A stretch of DNA of 64,000 nucleotides, taken from Aspidiotus rigidus. Lineage: Eukaryota > Arthropoda > Insecta > Hemiptera > Diaspididae. Made by a program: the position numbers and the translations under genes. The notes beneath the pieces are model-generated. The model saw nothing but the letters and a program-made list of their open reading frames with translations, had not been told where the DNA came from and made no database searches. The DNA lies in NCBI GenBank assembly GCA_035079385.1, contig JAVHKY010000054.1, forward strand, positions 16,514,001 through 16,578,000. The letters run 5' to 3'. Below, piece by piece: positions 49,936-60,867 of this stretch; the first letter of the stretch is position 1, and each line of letters opens with the position of its first letter.

Positions 49936-51640
49936 CTATCTCGCTTAAACTGAAAAACTCTAATAGTGTACTTGTTAAAGCGGACAAAGGTGAGGCTCTC
50001 GTCGCCCTCCCCTCTTCGGAGTATCATAACAAGATGACGAATTTCCTCCATGTCTCTGGTGCCACGTCATCGAGCTTGAATTACGACACCTATATTCGTG
50101 ATATAAGAAGCACTGTCAACTCCTCCCAATTCATTCTACCGGACAAGAAACACCGTGACGCCGTTTTAGTTATGAGTCCCTCTCCTCCTCGTTTATACGG
50201 CCAGCTTAAAACTCATAAGCCTAACCTTCCCATCCGTCCGGTTGTTGCTTTCTACACCGATGTTTCTTATAAATTGGCCAGATATCTCGGAAATGGTTCC
50301 GCCTCCACTTTAACTTTTCACCTCAACATACTATCACTAACTCTTCCGACCTCGCTTCTAAATTGAAAACCTCATCTTTTCCTTCATCCTCCTCTCTCAT
50401 ATCCTTTGATATTTCCAGCATGTACGTATACTAATGTTCCAGTGGCCCTGAGCATTAATTACTTGATGGACCATCTCACTTCTAATAATATTCATCCGGA
50501 CACCATCGCCAAGTTCCGGGCCCTTGTTTCTCTCTGTCTCAGAAATAACCTCTGCTTCTATCAGAATACTCTCTACCAATTTCCCGATGACCTCCCGATG
50601 GGTGCGCCCCTTTCTTCTCTTGTCGCCGACGTCATCTGATCTTCAATCCCTCAACCTCACATTCTCTCTTGGTTTCGTTACGTCGACGACATTCTTTGTG
50701 TCTGGAATGGCTCCTCGTCCGATCTCGATTCCCTCCTCTCACACTTAAATTCTATTCATCCTAACATCCGATTCACTCTCGAAACTGGCGGCTCCTCCAT
50801 CAATTACTCAGACCTCACCACCTCTCTCCACCTGGAGAACAACCACCCTTCTCGTTTTTCTATCTTTCGCAAGCCCTCCAACACTGGAGTTCTCATCAAT
50901 GGCGCTTCTTTCCATCATTGTTCTCACAAATTCTCTGCCTTATTTGCTTTCATTCACCGCCTTCTCGCTATTCCTTTCTCACCTCGCGATTTCAATAAGG
51001 AGAAAGCCCACATCAGCGAGCTAGCGCGACTCAATAACATCTCCATTAATATCGACCAGGCTATATCCAGGAAATCTTTGAAACGTGCCATGCAATCCGC
51101 CTCTTCCTCCCAGCGTACCCATTCTCCTCGTCGCTCCCCCTCCTGGGTTCGTCTGCCTTTCCTCGGCCATATCTCCTATAAGATGGCTCGTAGACTCGAA
51201 TCCCATGGGTACCGCTGTGCTTTTTATCCCCTTCTCACTGTATGGCACTTATCCTCTCTCAAGGATAAATTTCCCCCCGAAGAGTGCAGTGGAGTTTATC
51301 GCGCCAGGTGTACAGTTCCTAATTGCTCTGCTGTCTACATCGGCCAAATCGGTCGCACCCTGCGCGAACGTTCCTCCGAACACCGCTCTGCCTTCCGTCG
51401 GCAACTTCCTGAAAAATCTGCTATCGCCAAGCATTGCCTCGATACTCACCACTCCTTTCTGTTGAATTCAAGATCCTTCATAAGCCTACTAAGGGCCGCC
51501 TTCTCAACAGACTCGAAGAAGTCGAAATAATTGCCGCAGCTTTCCTCTCGGGCGTTTCTCTCCTTAATGATACGCGCTTCACCCTTGTTAATCCGTTTAT
51601 TGCTCATATGTATAATCATGTTTCAACCTAAAAATGACTT
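49936..51640 (+). pseudogene. Penelope-like element: reverse transcriptase and GIY-YIG endonuclease
   Basis: VLVKADKGEALVAL, RLYGQLKTHKPNLPIRPVVA, an RT block with LPMGAPLSSLVADVI, and SWFRYVDDILCVWNG with the YVDD catalytic pair at 50679-50690 come in the PLE order. Downstream are IFRKPSNTG, a basic spacer (SWVRLPFLGHISYKMARRLE), then the GIY-YIG nuclease: SGVYRARCTVPNCSAVYIGQ and TLRERSSEHRSAF, with the HXnH-like Asp-Thr-His-His (51440-51460). RT would prime from the nick made by the endonuclease. At least three frameshifts or stops (near 50366, 50400-50440, 50640, 51470) inactivate it. Confidence 0.92.
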
Positions 51641-51695
51641 CATACTTTCTCCTCTTTCGCTTTCTTTCTCTTCCTTTCGCACTCTTGTGCATTTT

Positions 51696-51729
51696 CTCGT
51701 TACGTGATCGTAATTTATTTCTACATTAT
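51696..51729 (+). repeat. 34-bp inverted repeat, right arm, bracketing the PLE
   Basis: Perfect reverse complement of 49700-49733, 60-90 bases after the PLE reading frame; probably marks the element's 3' end. Confidence 0.95.
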
Positions 51730-52099
51730 CTCCTAGTCGGTTCAAGGTCATTGATGACGTCACAGGAACAAATTCATGACAGAGCTCCGAATTGTTCAAG
51801 TATATAAGGATTTCATACTGTATGTTAGGCAACTAACTCATACCGCCCCCTCTATGAATAGACTTTGATCCTATTATAACGATATACCTAATACTAATTC
51901 TATATTGGATGACCCACCTTTTTCTATTTTTTAGTCTTGAATACATCCAAAGCTTATCCCGTCCGTCGATATTTGCCGCCTTCATCAGGTGAAAGTCACT
52001 AATGACGTCATACTAAGCTTTTGATAGAATTTTCTCAAGTCTTTTAATTAGGTCAAAGTCATTGATGACGTCATAGAACAAACCCCGTGGAGGTTTTTT

Positions 52100-52975
52100 A
52101 ACAAGGAACCTGGGTTTTTCGGGAAAAAAATCTTCCATTCGTCGCCCCCTCCTATCATGGTTAGCTTGGGGGCGGGCCTGTGACGTCACACTTTGATGAT
52201 GTCATAGACCAGCCTTGTGACCGGACGTCACAATCTATATTTTTCAGATCCCACCTGCCCCATAAAACGGGTTCCCTGCCACCCGTTGTTCAACTCCGAC
52301 AAAGAACCCGTGAATATTTCCAAGTCCCCCTCCTATCATATATAGCTCGGGAGGCGGGTCTGTGACGTCACAGTTTAATTACGTCATAGGTCAGCCTTGT
52401 GACGTACAAACTACATTTTTTAGGTCCCACGTGCCCCGCAAAATAGGTTCCCTTCCACCCCTCGTTCATCTCCGACAAAGAACCCGTGAGTATTTCTGAG
52501 TCCCCACCCTATTATATATAGCTTGGGAGGGGAGCCTGTGACGTCACAGTTTGATGACGTCATAGACCAGCCTTGTGACGTCACAATCTATATTTTTCAG
52601 ATCCCACCTGCCCCATAAAACGGGTTCCCTGTCACGCCTCGTTCATCTCCGACAAAGAACCCGTGAGTATTTCTAAGTCCTCATCCTATCATATATAGCT
52701 CCGGAGGCGGGGCCTGTGACGTCACAGTTTGATGACGTCATAGACCAGCCTTGTGACTGGACGTCACAATCTATATTTTTCAGATCCCACCTGCCCCATA
52801 AAACGGGTTCCTTGCCACCCCTCGTTCAACTCCGACAAAGAACCTGTGAATATTTCTAAGTCCCCATCCTATCATATACAAGCTCGGGAGGCGGGGTCAG
52901 TGACGTCACAGTCTTTCTTTTTCAGATCCCATGTGTTCCATAAAACAGGTTCCCTGCTACCCCTCGTTTAACTCC
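52100..52975. repeat. ~180-bp CRE-bearing tandem repeat (about five copies)
   Basis: TGACGTCA occurs at 52182, 52363, 52539, 52717 and 52901, spacing 176-184 bp, with a second and third site in several units (GATGACGTCATAGACC, TTGTGACGTCACAATC). Each unit also has CCTATCATATATAGCTCGG (the 45-bp unit reversed), CAGATCCCACCTGCCCC, CATAAAACGGGTTCCCTG (the head motif reversed) and CTCCGACAAAGAACC. So it is a rearranged member of the same repeat family. Confidence 0.92.
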
Positions 52976-53064
52976 GTTAAAGAATAAAGGAAGATGGTAG
53001 GTGTGGACGTTCACAAGAATCATATAGATAAAGATAGAATAGGAAATATGACAAAAAAATCTCC

Positions 53065-53137
53065 TGGCCCGAGCGGGAATCGAACCCGCGACCTCTCGTT
53101 TTCATGACGAGTGCGATAACCACTACGCTTCTAACAT
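53065..53137 (-). ncRNA. tRNA-like Pol III unit / tRNA pseudogene
   Basis: Minus strand carries an A-box-like GCGTAGTGGTTATCGC, a B box GGTTCGATTCC, a 5-bp anticodon stem CTCGT/ACGAG with loop CATGAAA (no U33), and a T arm ending CGGGCCA. The 5' acceptor half does not pair with the 3' half, so it cannot make a normal tRNA. A T7 terminator follows (53053-53059), so Pol III transcription is possible; it may be a SINE head. No isotype is assigned. Confidence 0.6.
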
Positions 53138-56100
53138 TAGATTGGTTTAAACGATTGAAATTTTGATCCTTTTGGACATCGTTATATCCAAATTCTACTG
53201 TATAGTGCTGATAAGACAAAGAATGGAGATATGAACCGAGTTCTGTAAAAGGAGGTCAAGCGACACCGTATTTTTCGTTTTGATGAAATTGTTTCAATTT
53301 ATGCACGGTTTGAGATCATTAGTTCATTGAATTCCTGATTCCTCCATCCACCCGCTACTATAATTTTTTTGGTTCATAGGAACTCCTAAATACGTTAAAA
53401 TATCTTATCAGCGGATGAACCTCGGTAAAAACGAGCGATGTCGCTTGGCCGCCTCTTACAGAACTCGGTTCATATAGTTGACAGCCACGTTGTCTACTCG
53501 TAGAATTAAGTCTGCAGCTGATGGTTGCATCTGTATTTAAGTTCTGGTTTACGGACTTGCAAAAAGCCCATTATATACTAAGCTAAACTAGGCTCAGGCC
53601 AAAGAGAGGAAGAGAAAGAGAGACAGAAATAGAAACACACAGATGACAGAGAGGAGACAAGGGTGTAGTATGACGTCATAGACCTAAATTAGACTATTCA
53701 AACGAACGAGTGGGGAGTGATTGCGTCAGCTAGCTAGCCTAATATACAGAATACTAGGGTTACAATTAACTAAGTCATACTGGTGGAGGTTCTGGACATC
53801 ACTATGACGTCATCATGACCGAAATAGACGTATAAAAAGTTGATTCTAGGGAACGACGAACTCAGAGCGGCTGAGCCAGTCAGCTAGTTCGCCTCTGAGA
53901 TGAATCGATCTACCTGTCTGTTTGGTGACTTCACTACTCGCAGACAAAATGCGTAGTCGTAATAGTTATTGGTCAATTATGCTTCACCAGCGCAGCAATG
54001 GTCGAACTGAAGTCGACGTCGATTTCCAAATGGCATTAAAATATAATACCAAAAGTCTACTCATTGTTAACCTTAATTATGAAACTCTTTGAGATTGTGC
54101 ATTTGTTATGATGGCGTCGATTGCAAGTTTTTTACCGATGAATGCCGTAACAATAGACCGTCAATTTTGTGTCGACATCAACCTACAATATTGATTCAAA
54201 TTTCTACGTCGACGATGAGTCGGTGCTGAAAAGAAGCGGTCAATTTTGAGTCTATCTTTGATCAAAATAGATAAAGAGTCGATTTGGACTTGATTCGGCG
54301 TCAAATCGACGTCGACTTGAAGTAAACGTAGGTCTTTGGGTGGATTCATTATATGCGTTTATTTGGTACCTTCAATATTTTCCTCGCCACGCCTCCCCGA
54401 TTCCGTGTCACTTCGTCCTAACTTTCGTTTCCCTCCTTCACCTTGTTTCTACCCACTTAACAGAAAACCTGTTTTATGGGGAAAGTGTCCATCGTACCCC
54501 TATTTCTTCAAATGTAAGGAGGTGGGGAACCGTAACCATTTCGCTCTGATGTATCTTAAGGACTTGGAAGAACTTCGACCTTCGGTGAGAGTGAGGGAAT
54601 TCCAAAGAACCAATTAAACGGCATTTAGGCACTAAGGCACTTGGACTATTGATTTTGTTTCTTGATAGATATCAACTTCCTCACTTCGCTCAAATATTCC
54701 CTGTTCAACTGTAAAATTACCAAACGGTGAGCAATTTAGGGAAACTTTGGGGCAATCACGTTGAACGGATTCAACGATATTTATCTACTTACACGAAGAC
54801 TTGGAGAAATTTTGGCTAATCGGCTATATTCATCAGAATGGAGACTTCGACTTTCAAGCTATCTCTATGAAGTGAGAGGGAACTTTAAAAAATCATGACA
54901 ATCCGGTACCATTGCTCTTTTACCCTAATTTTACCTTTCAATGTACATGCGAGTGAAATCTCCTGTTTACCCTCAAATATCGCCTCTTCAACTGAGTAAA
55001 ATCGACCAACCCAATAAAGAATTGTGTGGCAATCACATTCAGCGTGAACAAGCCATATAATTATATTATGAGGGGAATTAGTAAAAATGTCGATCTTTGC
55101 GAGCTCTATGTATCAGTGAAGCTAAAAATGATAGCGAGTCTATAAAATCAGCATGGTTCACTCACCTTTCTACCATGACCGAGAAATTATTATTATTTAT
55201 ATTTATCATGTATATGTACTTCCTACGACACAATCTTTGTTTTAGTTCGGTAAAAACAAAAACTTGCGATTGGTATAACCTATTTTTCCTTCGAATCATA
55301 ATAAAGAGAAATATATGCACAAAATTGGATATTTTAACGACCGGAATACACTCTGTCTCACTGCATAAGAATTGAAATTAATGTATGTATACGTAAAATA
55401 TAGGTGATACATATCTGCTGTTGGTGACTGACTATAAAAAGTGAAGTCTAACACCTTAACGTATTGAGTAATGCTACGATGTTGTAACGACGTAATGTTA
55501 TCCGAAAACAGTCACATATGATGTTTTTAGGACACGCCTCAATGAGGCTTTCACAGCGAGGCGAGGTATCATTTCAAATGGATTCATTAACGAGCCTCGT
55601 CCAAGTAATACAGTACGTGTATGTGTCTGAATATGACATACTTCGAAGAAGATAAACACATGAAATACATATGAGTACATTATACGACATGACGGTATTT
55701 TTTCTCCTCTCAACCTGGCTGATATTCTCGCCGATCGAAAAAGAAAAAAAAGATCAACTGGAAGAAATTTCAAGGATAACGCTGTAAGAAAGTTGTGGGG
55801 CATTCCTTCAGTTGTGGGAAGTTTGATAGATACTGAATCTTACAAAAACAGCCTATCAGTTTGAATTTCCCCAATAGATAGCCTTGCAACGCCTTCGAAT
55901 CTATGACGAAATAAAGTGGAACCTCGGGATAAAAACAATCAAGTTCTTCGCGCACCTTCTTCCCCCAAAGTGAATCTAGTTTCCCGATACCACTTGTCTG
56001 CAAATATCGCCAAATCTTCCACGAGACAGTATTATTTTTTCTATGTTCGTCCTTTTGAAGTTTCCATCTTCCTGAAGGTCATTTGACCCAATCCTAATAT

Positions 56101-57059
56101 TTTTCAAATTTGCGTTTGCACGGCTACACGCTTTCTAGTCTGAGCCTGACTCTGTTTTGTTCGACTCATTAGCCTAAACATTATATGAGGGGGAGAGGCG
56201 CAATCCCCTGTCATTACGCTCCTGATCTCGAATGAGGACTACCCTGATGACTTAATAGGCAGAGCAATTATTCGTACATGCTTACCCTAAGGAATTTAGA
56301 ATGAGCATTAGCGAAACAACCTACGTCCCCTTCCCCCTCGCCACAATATACGAGTATGGTATACTTCGCTTCTTTACAAGCTACAGCTTGACATATTTTA
56401 TGTCTTCGCTAGTTGTGTGCAGTGCTACTGATTTAAATTTCTTGACTATAGAGATACAGAATTACCAAGGTCCGAGGGCAGGAGGAGAAATAGGTAAACT
56501 ATGAGACAGAAGGCTGAAGAGAAAGATAAAATCACGATTAAGATGAAGGTGGGTTTGAGGGGATATTATAAATGAGTGGACGAGTGTGCGACTTCAAGGA
56601 CGATGTATGCAATAGGATGAGAGTAACGGACACCATGTATAGGAGTATATGAAAGTTTATTTTTTAGTTGCAACAAAAGTTTAGATGAAATTGATAAAAT
56701 TCAGGCATTCAGTCCAAAAAAATTTGTACATAGAAGGTACAAGCCTAATATTTTTTTTTCTTTTTTTTTCTTTTCTTTTTTTTTGTTGGAATACCATAAC
56801 TTGAATTCTTGAGAGACAACAGCAAAATCTATGGTTCTACGACCATTAATTGGCAATATAGCTGAGGCTCGCCTGGAGAAATCTGAAAGCTCGATGAGAA
56901 TTTGGTGATTGGAAGGAGATGCGAATTGTTGTTGTGGGTGTTGTTGTTAGGTTTTGATGTTGTTGTTAGTGTAAATTTTAACAGGAAGCCTCTTTTATCG
57001 GGAAAAATGTCGGCCTTCCGACCAGCTGACAAAGCTCGGAGCTCGAACATTTTCCAAGT

Positions 57060-57222
57060 CCCCCTGTTCGATGACGTCATAGGTCAGCCTTGTGACACAA
57101 TTTGATGACGTCATAGACCAGTTTTTACCAGGAAACCTGTTTTATCGGGGTTTTTCGGAAAAACGTCCGCCGTACGGCCGGGCGGCAAAGTTCGGCGCTC
57201 AAAAATTTTCCAAGTCTCCCTC
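57060..57222. repeat. CRE sites and head motif of the dispersed repeat family
   Basis: Two TGACGTCA sites (57073, 57109), then GGAAACCTGTTTTATCGGGG and CGTCCGCCGTACGGCCGGGC, the family head and leader. 56980-57055 holds another head copy. Confidence 0.8.
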
Positions 57223-57600
57223 GGTGTATGGGTCGGAGAAATGGGCACTCAAAAAAAAAAAAAAAACAGATAAGAAACGAATCGAAGCTTCGGAGATGAG
57301 ATACCTCCAAAGAACGGCTGGCCTTTCACAGAGAGATAGAAAGAGATCAGAGGAAATAAGAAACTTGCTGAAGACAACACCGATAACACAGCGATTAAAA
57401 GTGTACAGAAAAAAATGGAAAAAGCACGTGGGAAGAATGGAGAAGCACCAGTCACCGAAGGCAGTCCTGAAATACACTCTGACAGGAAAGCGACCAACCG
57501 GAAAACCAAGCCAAAGGCTCTCGGACACATCAAGATCCTCGGAGGGAAATGGTCCAGGTACTCTAAGCCCAACGCAAAACGGAGACGATGACGAGGCTGG
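57222..57600 (+). pseudogene. LINE C-terminal fragment within the repeat mosaic
   Basis: VYGSEKWALKKKKK, then KRIEASEMRYLQRTAGLSQR, EEIRNLLKTT, RLKVYRKKWKKHVGRMEKHQ and TLTGKRPTGKPSQRLSD. This is the conserved C-terminus of many insect non-LTR retrotransposon ORFs ('YGSEtW...kkieafEMrflRri.g..r.DrirN..ir..l', '.W.GHv.Rm', 'GkRp.GRP..Rw'). An A run sits where extra Lys codons appear. RT is missing. Repeat-family sequence abuts both sides. Confidence 0.85.
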
Positions 57601-57639
57601 AATTTTTCCAAGTCCCCCTCCTATCATATCAAGCTCCAA

Positions 57640-57840
57640 AGTCTGGATCAGTGACGTCATAGGTCAGCCTTGCGACGCCACAATGTGATGACGTCATAGA
57701 TCAGTTTTTTTTAAGCCCCTCCTATTATATAGTTTCAATGTCGGGAACTGTGACGTCACAATTCGATGACGTCATAGATCTGGCACGTCAATATTTTTCA
57801 GATCCCACGCCACCCCTCGTTTAACTCCGTTAAAGAATCC
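57640..57840. repeat. CRE-bearing repeat, reverse block
   Basis: Four TGACGTCA sites within about 130 bp, then TTTTTCAGATCCCACGCC and CTCGTTTAACTCCGTTAAAG, the tail of the family unit. Confidence 0.85.
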
Positions 57841-58467
57841 ATGAGTTTATTGTTGTTGTTGGTGGTGTTGGAGTAGTTTAGTGTTGTTGGCGTTTTTTGC
57901 TGGTGTGTTTGGTAGAGTTGTTGTGTTGGTGCTGGTGTCCTTGGTGGTATTAGAGTTTAGAGGTGTCGTGAGGCCGTTTTTATGAAGATGATTCAGAGGG
58001 GACCTTATAATCTTTCTCCTTCTTTTTTCCAACAGAGAACCGGTTTTATGGGGGGTGTGAGTAATTTGAGAAAAACTGATAGATGCTGGGTGCCAGGCGC
58101 CATTCGGAAAAACGTGACACTTGGGAAAATTTCGACGTTCGAGCTACATATGATATGGGGGGGAGGAGGAACTTGAAATTTACTGTTTCAAGCTATATGT
58201 ATGTGATGTTTAGTTATACGAAATCAAAGTTTAGGGAAGGTTTCTTTATTGGACCAGAGGGATCACAATATTCTAGGCTATAATTGTCGGTTAAAAGACT
58301 TTAGGTGAAAGAGAAGCCAGCGCATTTTGTCGAATAGGTGATAGTGAGGAAGACGCGTAGGGCTGCTCCCTGAAAGCTATAATATGATTTCAGGAGAAGA
58401 GTATCTACAAACACTGAGTGAATTTTGGAACCGCTATTTCGCGGACAATTTTTCTCAATCTTCTTAC

Positions 58468-58824
58468 CTTTGTCGGAACTATTCACGGACGTAGACGACT
58501 GTTTGATCGCAGCGTAGACAACTGGTTGAATTTTCGGTCCATGCTGATGCGGATTATCAGGATGATTGCGACCCTTCGAGCGACGACGTCGACGCGTCGG
58601 AACGCATTCAGCTCCGCTACAACAGGGCGAAACGCTGGCCAGATCGTAAGCCTCCAAATTACCATTTTCTTTGGCTGGATTTTCGAGAGCGTACTTCTCC
58701 GATTTATCTCCTCGCAGACAGCCTCCGCAAATATTCTGATGGTAAGACTTGCTACGTGTGATTTTATGGTGACGATGATGATTAGCGGCGTCTCTCTTGG
58801 ATGAGACATTATCGTTAGCATTAT
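58468..58824 (-). CDS. Unidentified gene, fourth exon found (118 codons)
   Basis: Acceptor GGTTTTAG, donor GTAAGA. Open throughout: starts NANDNVSSKRDAANHHRHHK, then SYHQNICGGCLRGDKSEKYA, NGNLEAYDLASVSPCCSG, a run of five Arg (PTRRRRRSKG, nuclear-localisation-like) and SSTSVNSSDK. The two Cys pairs (CGGC, CC) may be structural. Phase 1 in, phase 1 out, matching its neighbours. Confidence 0.78.
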
Positions 58825-59904
58825 CTAAAACCGAATTACATCAATCTCTCTCTGAACATAGTACAGAGAACAGAAAAGAAAGAATAAATAAGTATAATTT
58901 TTCTTTAAAGTTTGCATTTTACGATGGTACGCGCTTAGTAACAGTAGATACGAAGAATTCGTATAGACGTAGAGATGCGTTCATTAAAATAATTATGATT
59001 GAATATCGGATACGAACGCGTTGAATAATGTATGAAGCTACCTGCGCGATCGCGGTATGGCTCGCGTTCACGGCAATTACAGAAGAGAAATTATTTTTTC
59101 AAATTCAGGACACGCAGACCAATCTACTTTGTTTCGATATTTCGTACGCACCCGTATGAGCCATCATAATACAACTTCAGCTATGTATGAAAAGTATACC
59201 ACCTTTACCTACATTTGGCCCGAACAGTAGAGAAAAAAAATGAAGGAATAGAATTTTGATTAGCTTCACCAAAAGGTAAGTAGCGGATTTTATGATGAAT
59301 AAATTATCAGAGAGGGAGCACTCGCATCCAGGTACCTCGTGCTCGTGTCCTTTCAAGGAATGATGATTATGAGTATGAATATAGAATATCAATATTTTAA
59401 CTTTGGTTCGCCAGCTTACACTTACGTAGAGGACTTATGTATGTATTTGGGTTAAAGTTCATCAAAAAAGTGACGACTGAGAGGTTCTTGAGAGGTAACT
59501 CGAAAAGATGAGCAAGAAAAAATTTGATTTGTTGCAGAAAGAAACAACATCTTAAATATTATATTTCCATCCACTAATCAAAAATATAATCGAGCAATCA
59601 TCTTCGAGGCTCATCAACCCTTTTTGCTTTACATGGCAATATTAAACTGCTCCATCGCCATTAGCTTCTTTTCCCTCATTGAGCTCTCCTCGCTGAAATT
59701 TCCGATTTCCACCACGGTCGCTGATTAGCTTTTAGAGAACGATTTTTTCACCTCGTTCAGTATGCGCTCTACCCCTCGAGGCCAAAAGGTTTTTCACCAT
59801 TTTTTTGTTGACTTTTAGGTGAAAATACCCCCTTCGATAAATCTCAGGCCGCGGATATCAATAAATTCACTATGCAAGATCTTCGCTGTAAAACTGATAC
59901 TCAC
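58825..59904. other. 1.08-kb intron of the unidentified minus-strand gene
   Basis: GT-AG on the minus strand (GTGAGT ... TTTTAG). Nothing further recognised. Confidence 0.6.
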
Positions 59905-60089
59905 ATTTAGCGCGCATCTGAACGTTATTTTTACTGTTGCCGTAATTACGAGAAAGATTTTCTTTGGAATTCTTTGTAGCAGTGCACTCGTCATTGCTCA
60001 AGTACGCTGACTTTCGACTAGGATAATTCTCTCTGTATGAATGTTCAGGACTCGATGCGTTGTCAAGTTTCCTTCGAGAAGACCAACAA
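59905..60089 (-). CDS. Unidentified gene, third exon found
   Basis: Acceptor TTTATAG, donor GTGAGT. Reads CWSSRRKLDNASSPEHSYRE, NYPSRKSAYLSNDECTATKN and SKENLSRNYGNSKNNVQMRA. Charged, Ser/Asn-rich, no domain recognised. The 84-bp intron between it and the exon upstream is short and typical of compact insect introns. Confidence 0.78.
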
Positions 60090-60173
60090 CTATAAACAGT
60101 GAGAAAATACGTAAGCGCCTTCGACTCTAACCTCTTGAAGATATCATATATCCATTACCCATGTGAAACCTAC

Positions 60174-60387
60174 CTGCTGACAAGATATTCACGACTAGAA
60201 CTGGGAGTAGAAATATCACCAGAACTTTTAACACAGAAAGTGCCATTAGTGGCGTCGATGTAGTAAGAAGGATAATGGGTATAATTAACGAGTTTTTGAT
60301 GATACTTCATCGGCCGCTGGCATTGGTACTGCGATTCCTTCAGATTTTCTGTAGAAATGGTTGTTCGACTTGGCTGATGATCGTCTC
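60174..60387 (-). CDS. Unidentified gene, second exon found
   Basis: Acceptor ACGTTGCAG, donor GTAGGT. Reads DDHQPSRTTISTENLKESQY, QCQRPMKYHQKLVNYTHYPS, YYIDATNGTFCVKSSGDIST and PSSSREYLV. The Tyr-rich PSYYIDATNGTF segment is the most distinctive part of the protein and the best probe for a homology search. Only this frame is open across the exon. Confidence 0.78.
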
Positions 60388-60729
60388 CTGCAACGTGAAG
60401 ACAAAAATATTTAATGGTGTCGCATGGTCAGGTCATATTATGAAAATGTCAGCACACAATTTCGTGAGGAAACTTTCATTTTTACCGATGCTTACGACAT
60501 GAATCCATCGGTACAAAAAGTCGTTAATCATACGAACGAATGTTTTCAATGAACGCGAGAACAGGTCGAATTACGTACAAATAAGGTCAATATAACACCT
60601 TTGGTAATACTTTATCACGTACGGTATTAAAGTTACAACGAAGCGAGAATTTTAACAATCTTTGCAACAAAATACGGTATAGGATTTTCCGGTTCGATGA
60701 TAACAAATCGAGCTTTTCTAGTCGAACAC

Positions 60730-60867
60730 CGTCAGAGCATACATAAATTTCGCCTTGGACGTGGTAAAGATTTCCGCATACGACGTGGTCGCGCCTAATT
60801 GCTTCGTTTGTGAATGAAACGTCACTGAGCGACAGGTCTTTGAAGAAAGAGAATTCGGTAGTAAAGA
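60730..60867 (-). CDS. Unidentified gene, first exon found (provisional)
   Basis: The excellent acceptor TTCTCTCCTTCTAG is followed by 45 open codons (FTTEFSFFKDLSLSDVSFTN, then RRDHVVCGNLYHVQGEIYVC). The proposed donor (G|GTGTTC) is weak but its phase exactly matches the exon at 60387, giving SDGDDHQ. The paired Cys in CGNLYHVQGEIYVC recalls an insulin B chain but the spacing is X12, not X11, and no A chain follows. There is no start codon, so more exons must lie upstream, perhaps beyond the window. Confidence 0.5.

Larger units (their letters stand above)
45855..58467. other. 12.6-kb intron of the unidentified gene, repeat mosaic
   Basis: The interval between the two exons joined above holds almost all the satellite, PLE and LINE material at 46-58 kb. 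Stretches not listed separately (45900-46600, 53140-54330, 54330-56980) hold TAGTATACTAGGCT-type words, isolated TGACGTCA sites and scattered fragments of the head motif, and no supported gene. Confidence 0.7.

Noticed and set aside
51950..52010. CACCTGATGAAGGCGG on the minus strand as another hammerhead
   Set aside because: The core start is present but no GAAA with a palindromic stem III follows; too decayed to call.
60730..60867. Insulin-like B chain reading of CGNLYHVQGEIYVC
   Set aside because: Cys spacing is X12 instead of X11, there is no signal peptide with a start codon, and no A chain; the exon fits better in the minus-strand gene.
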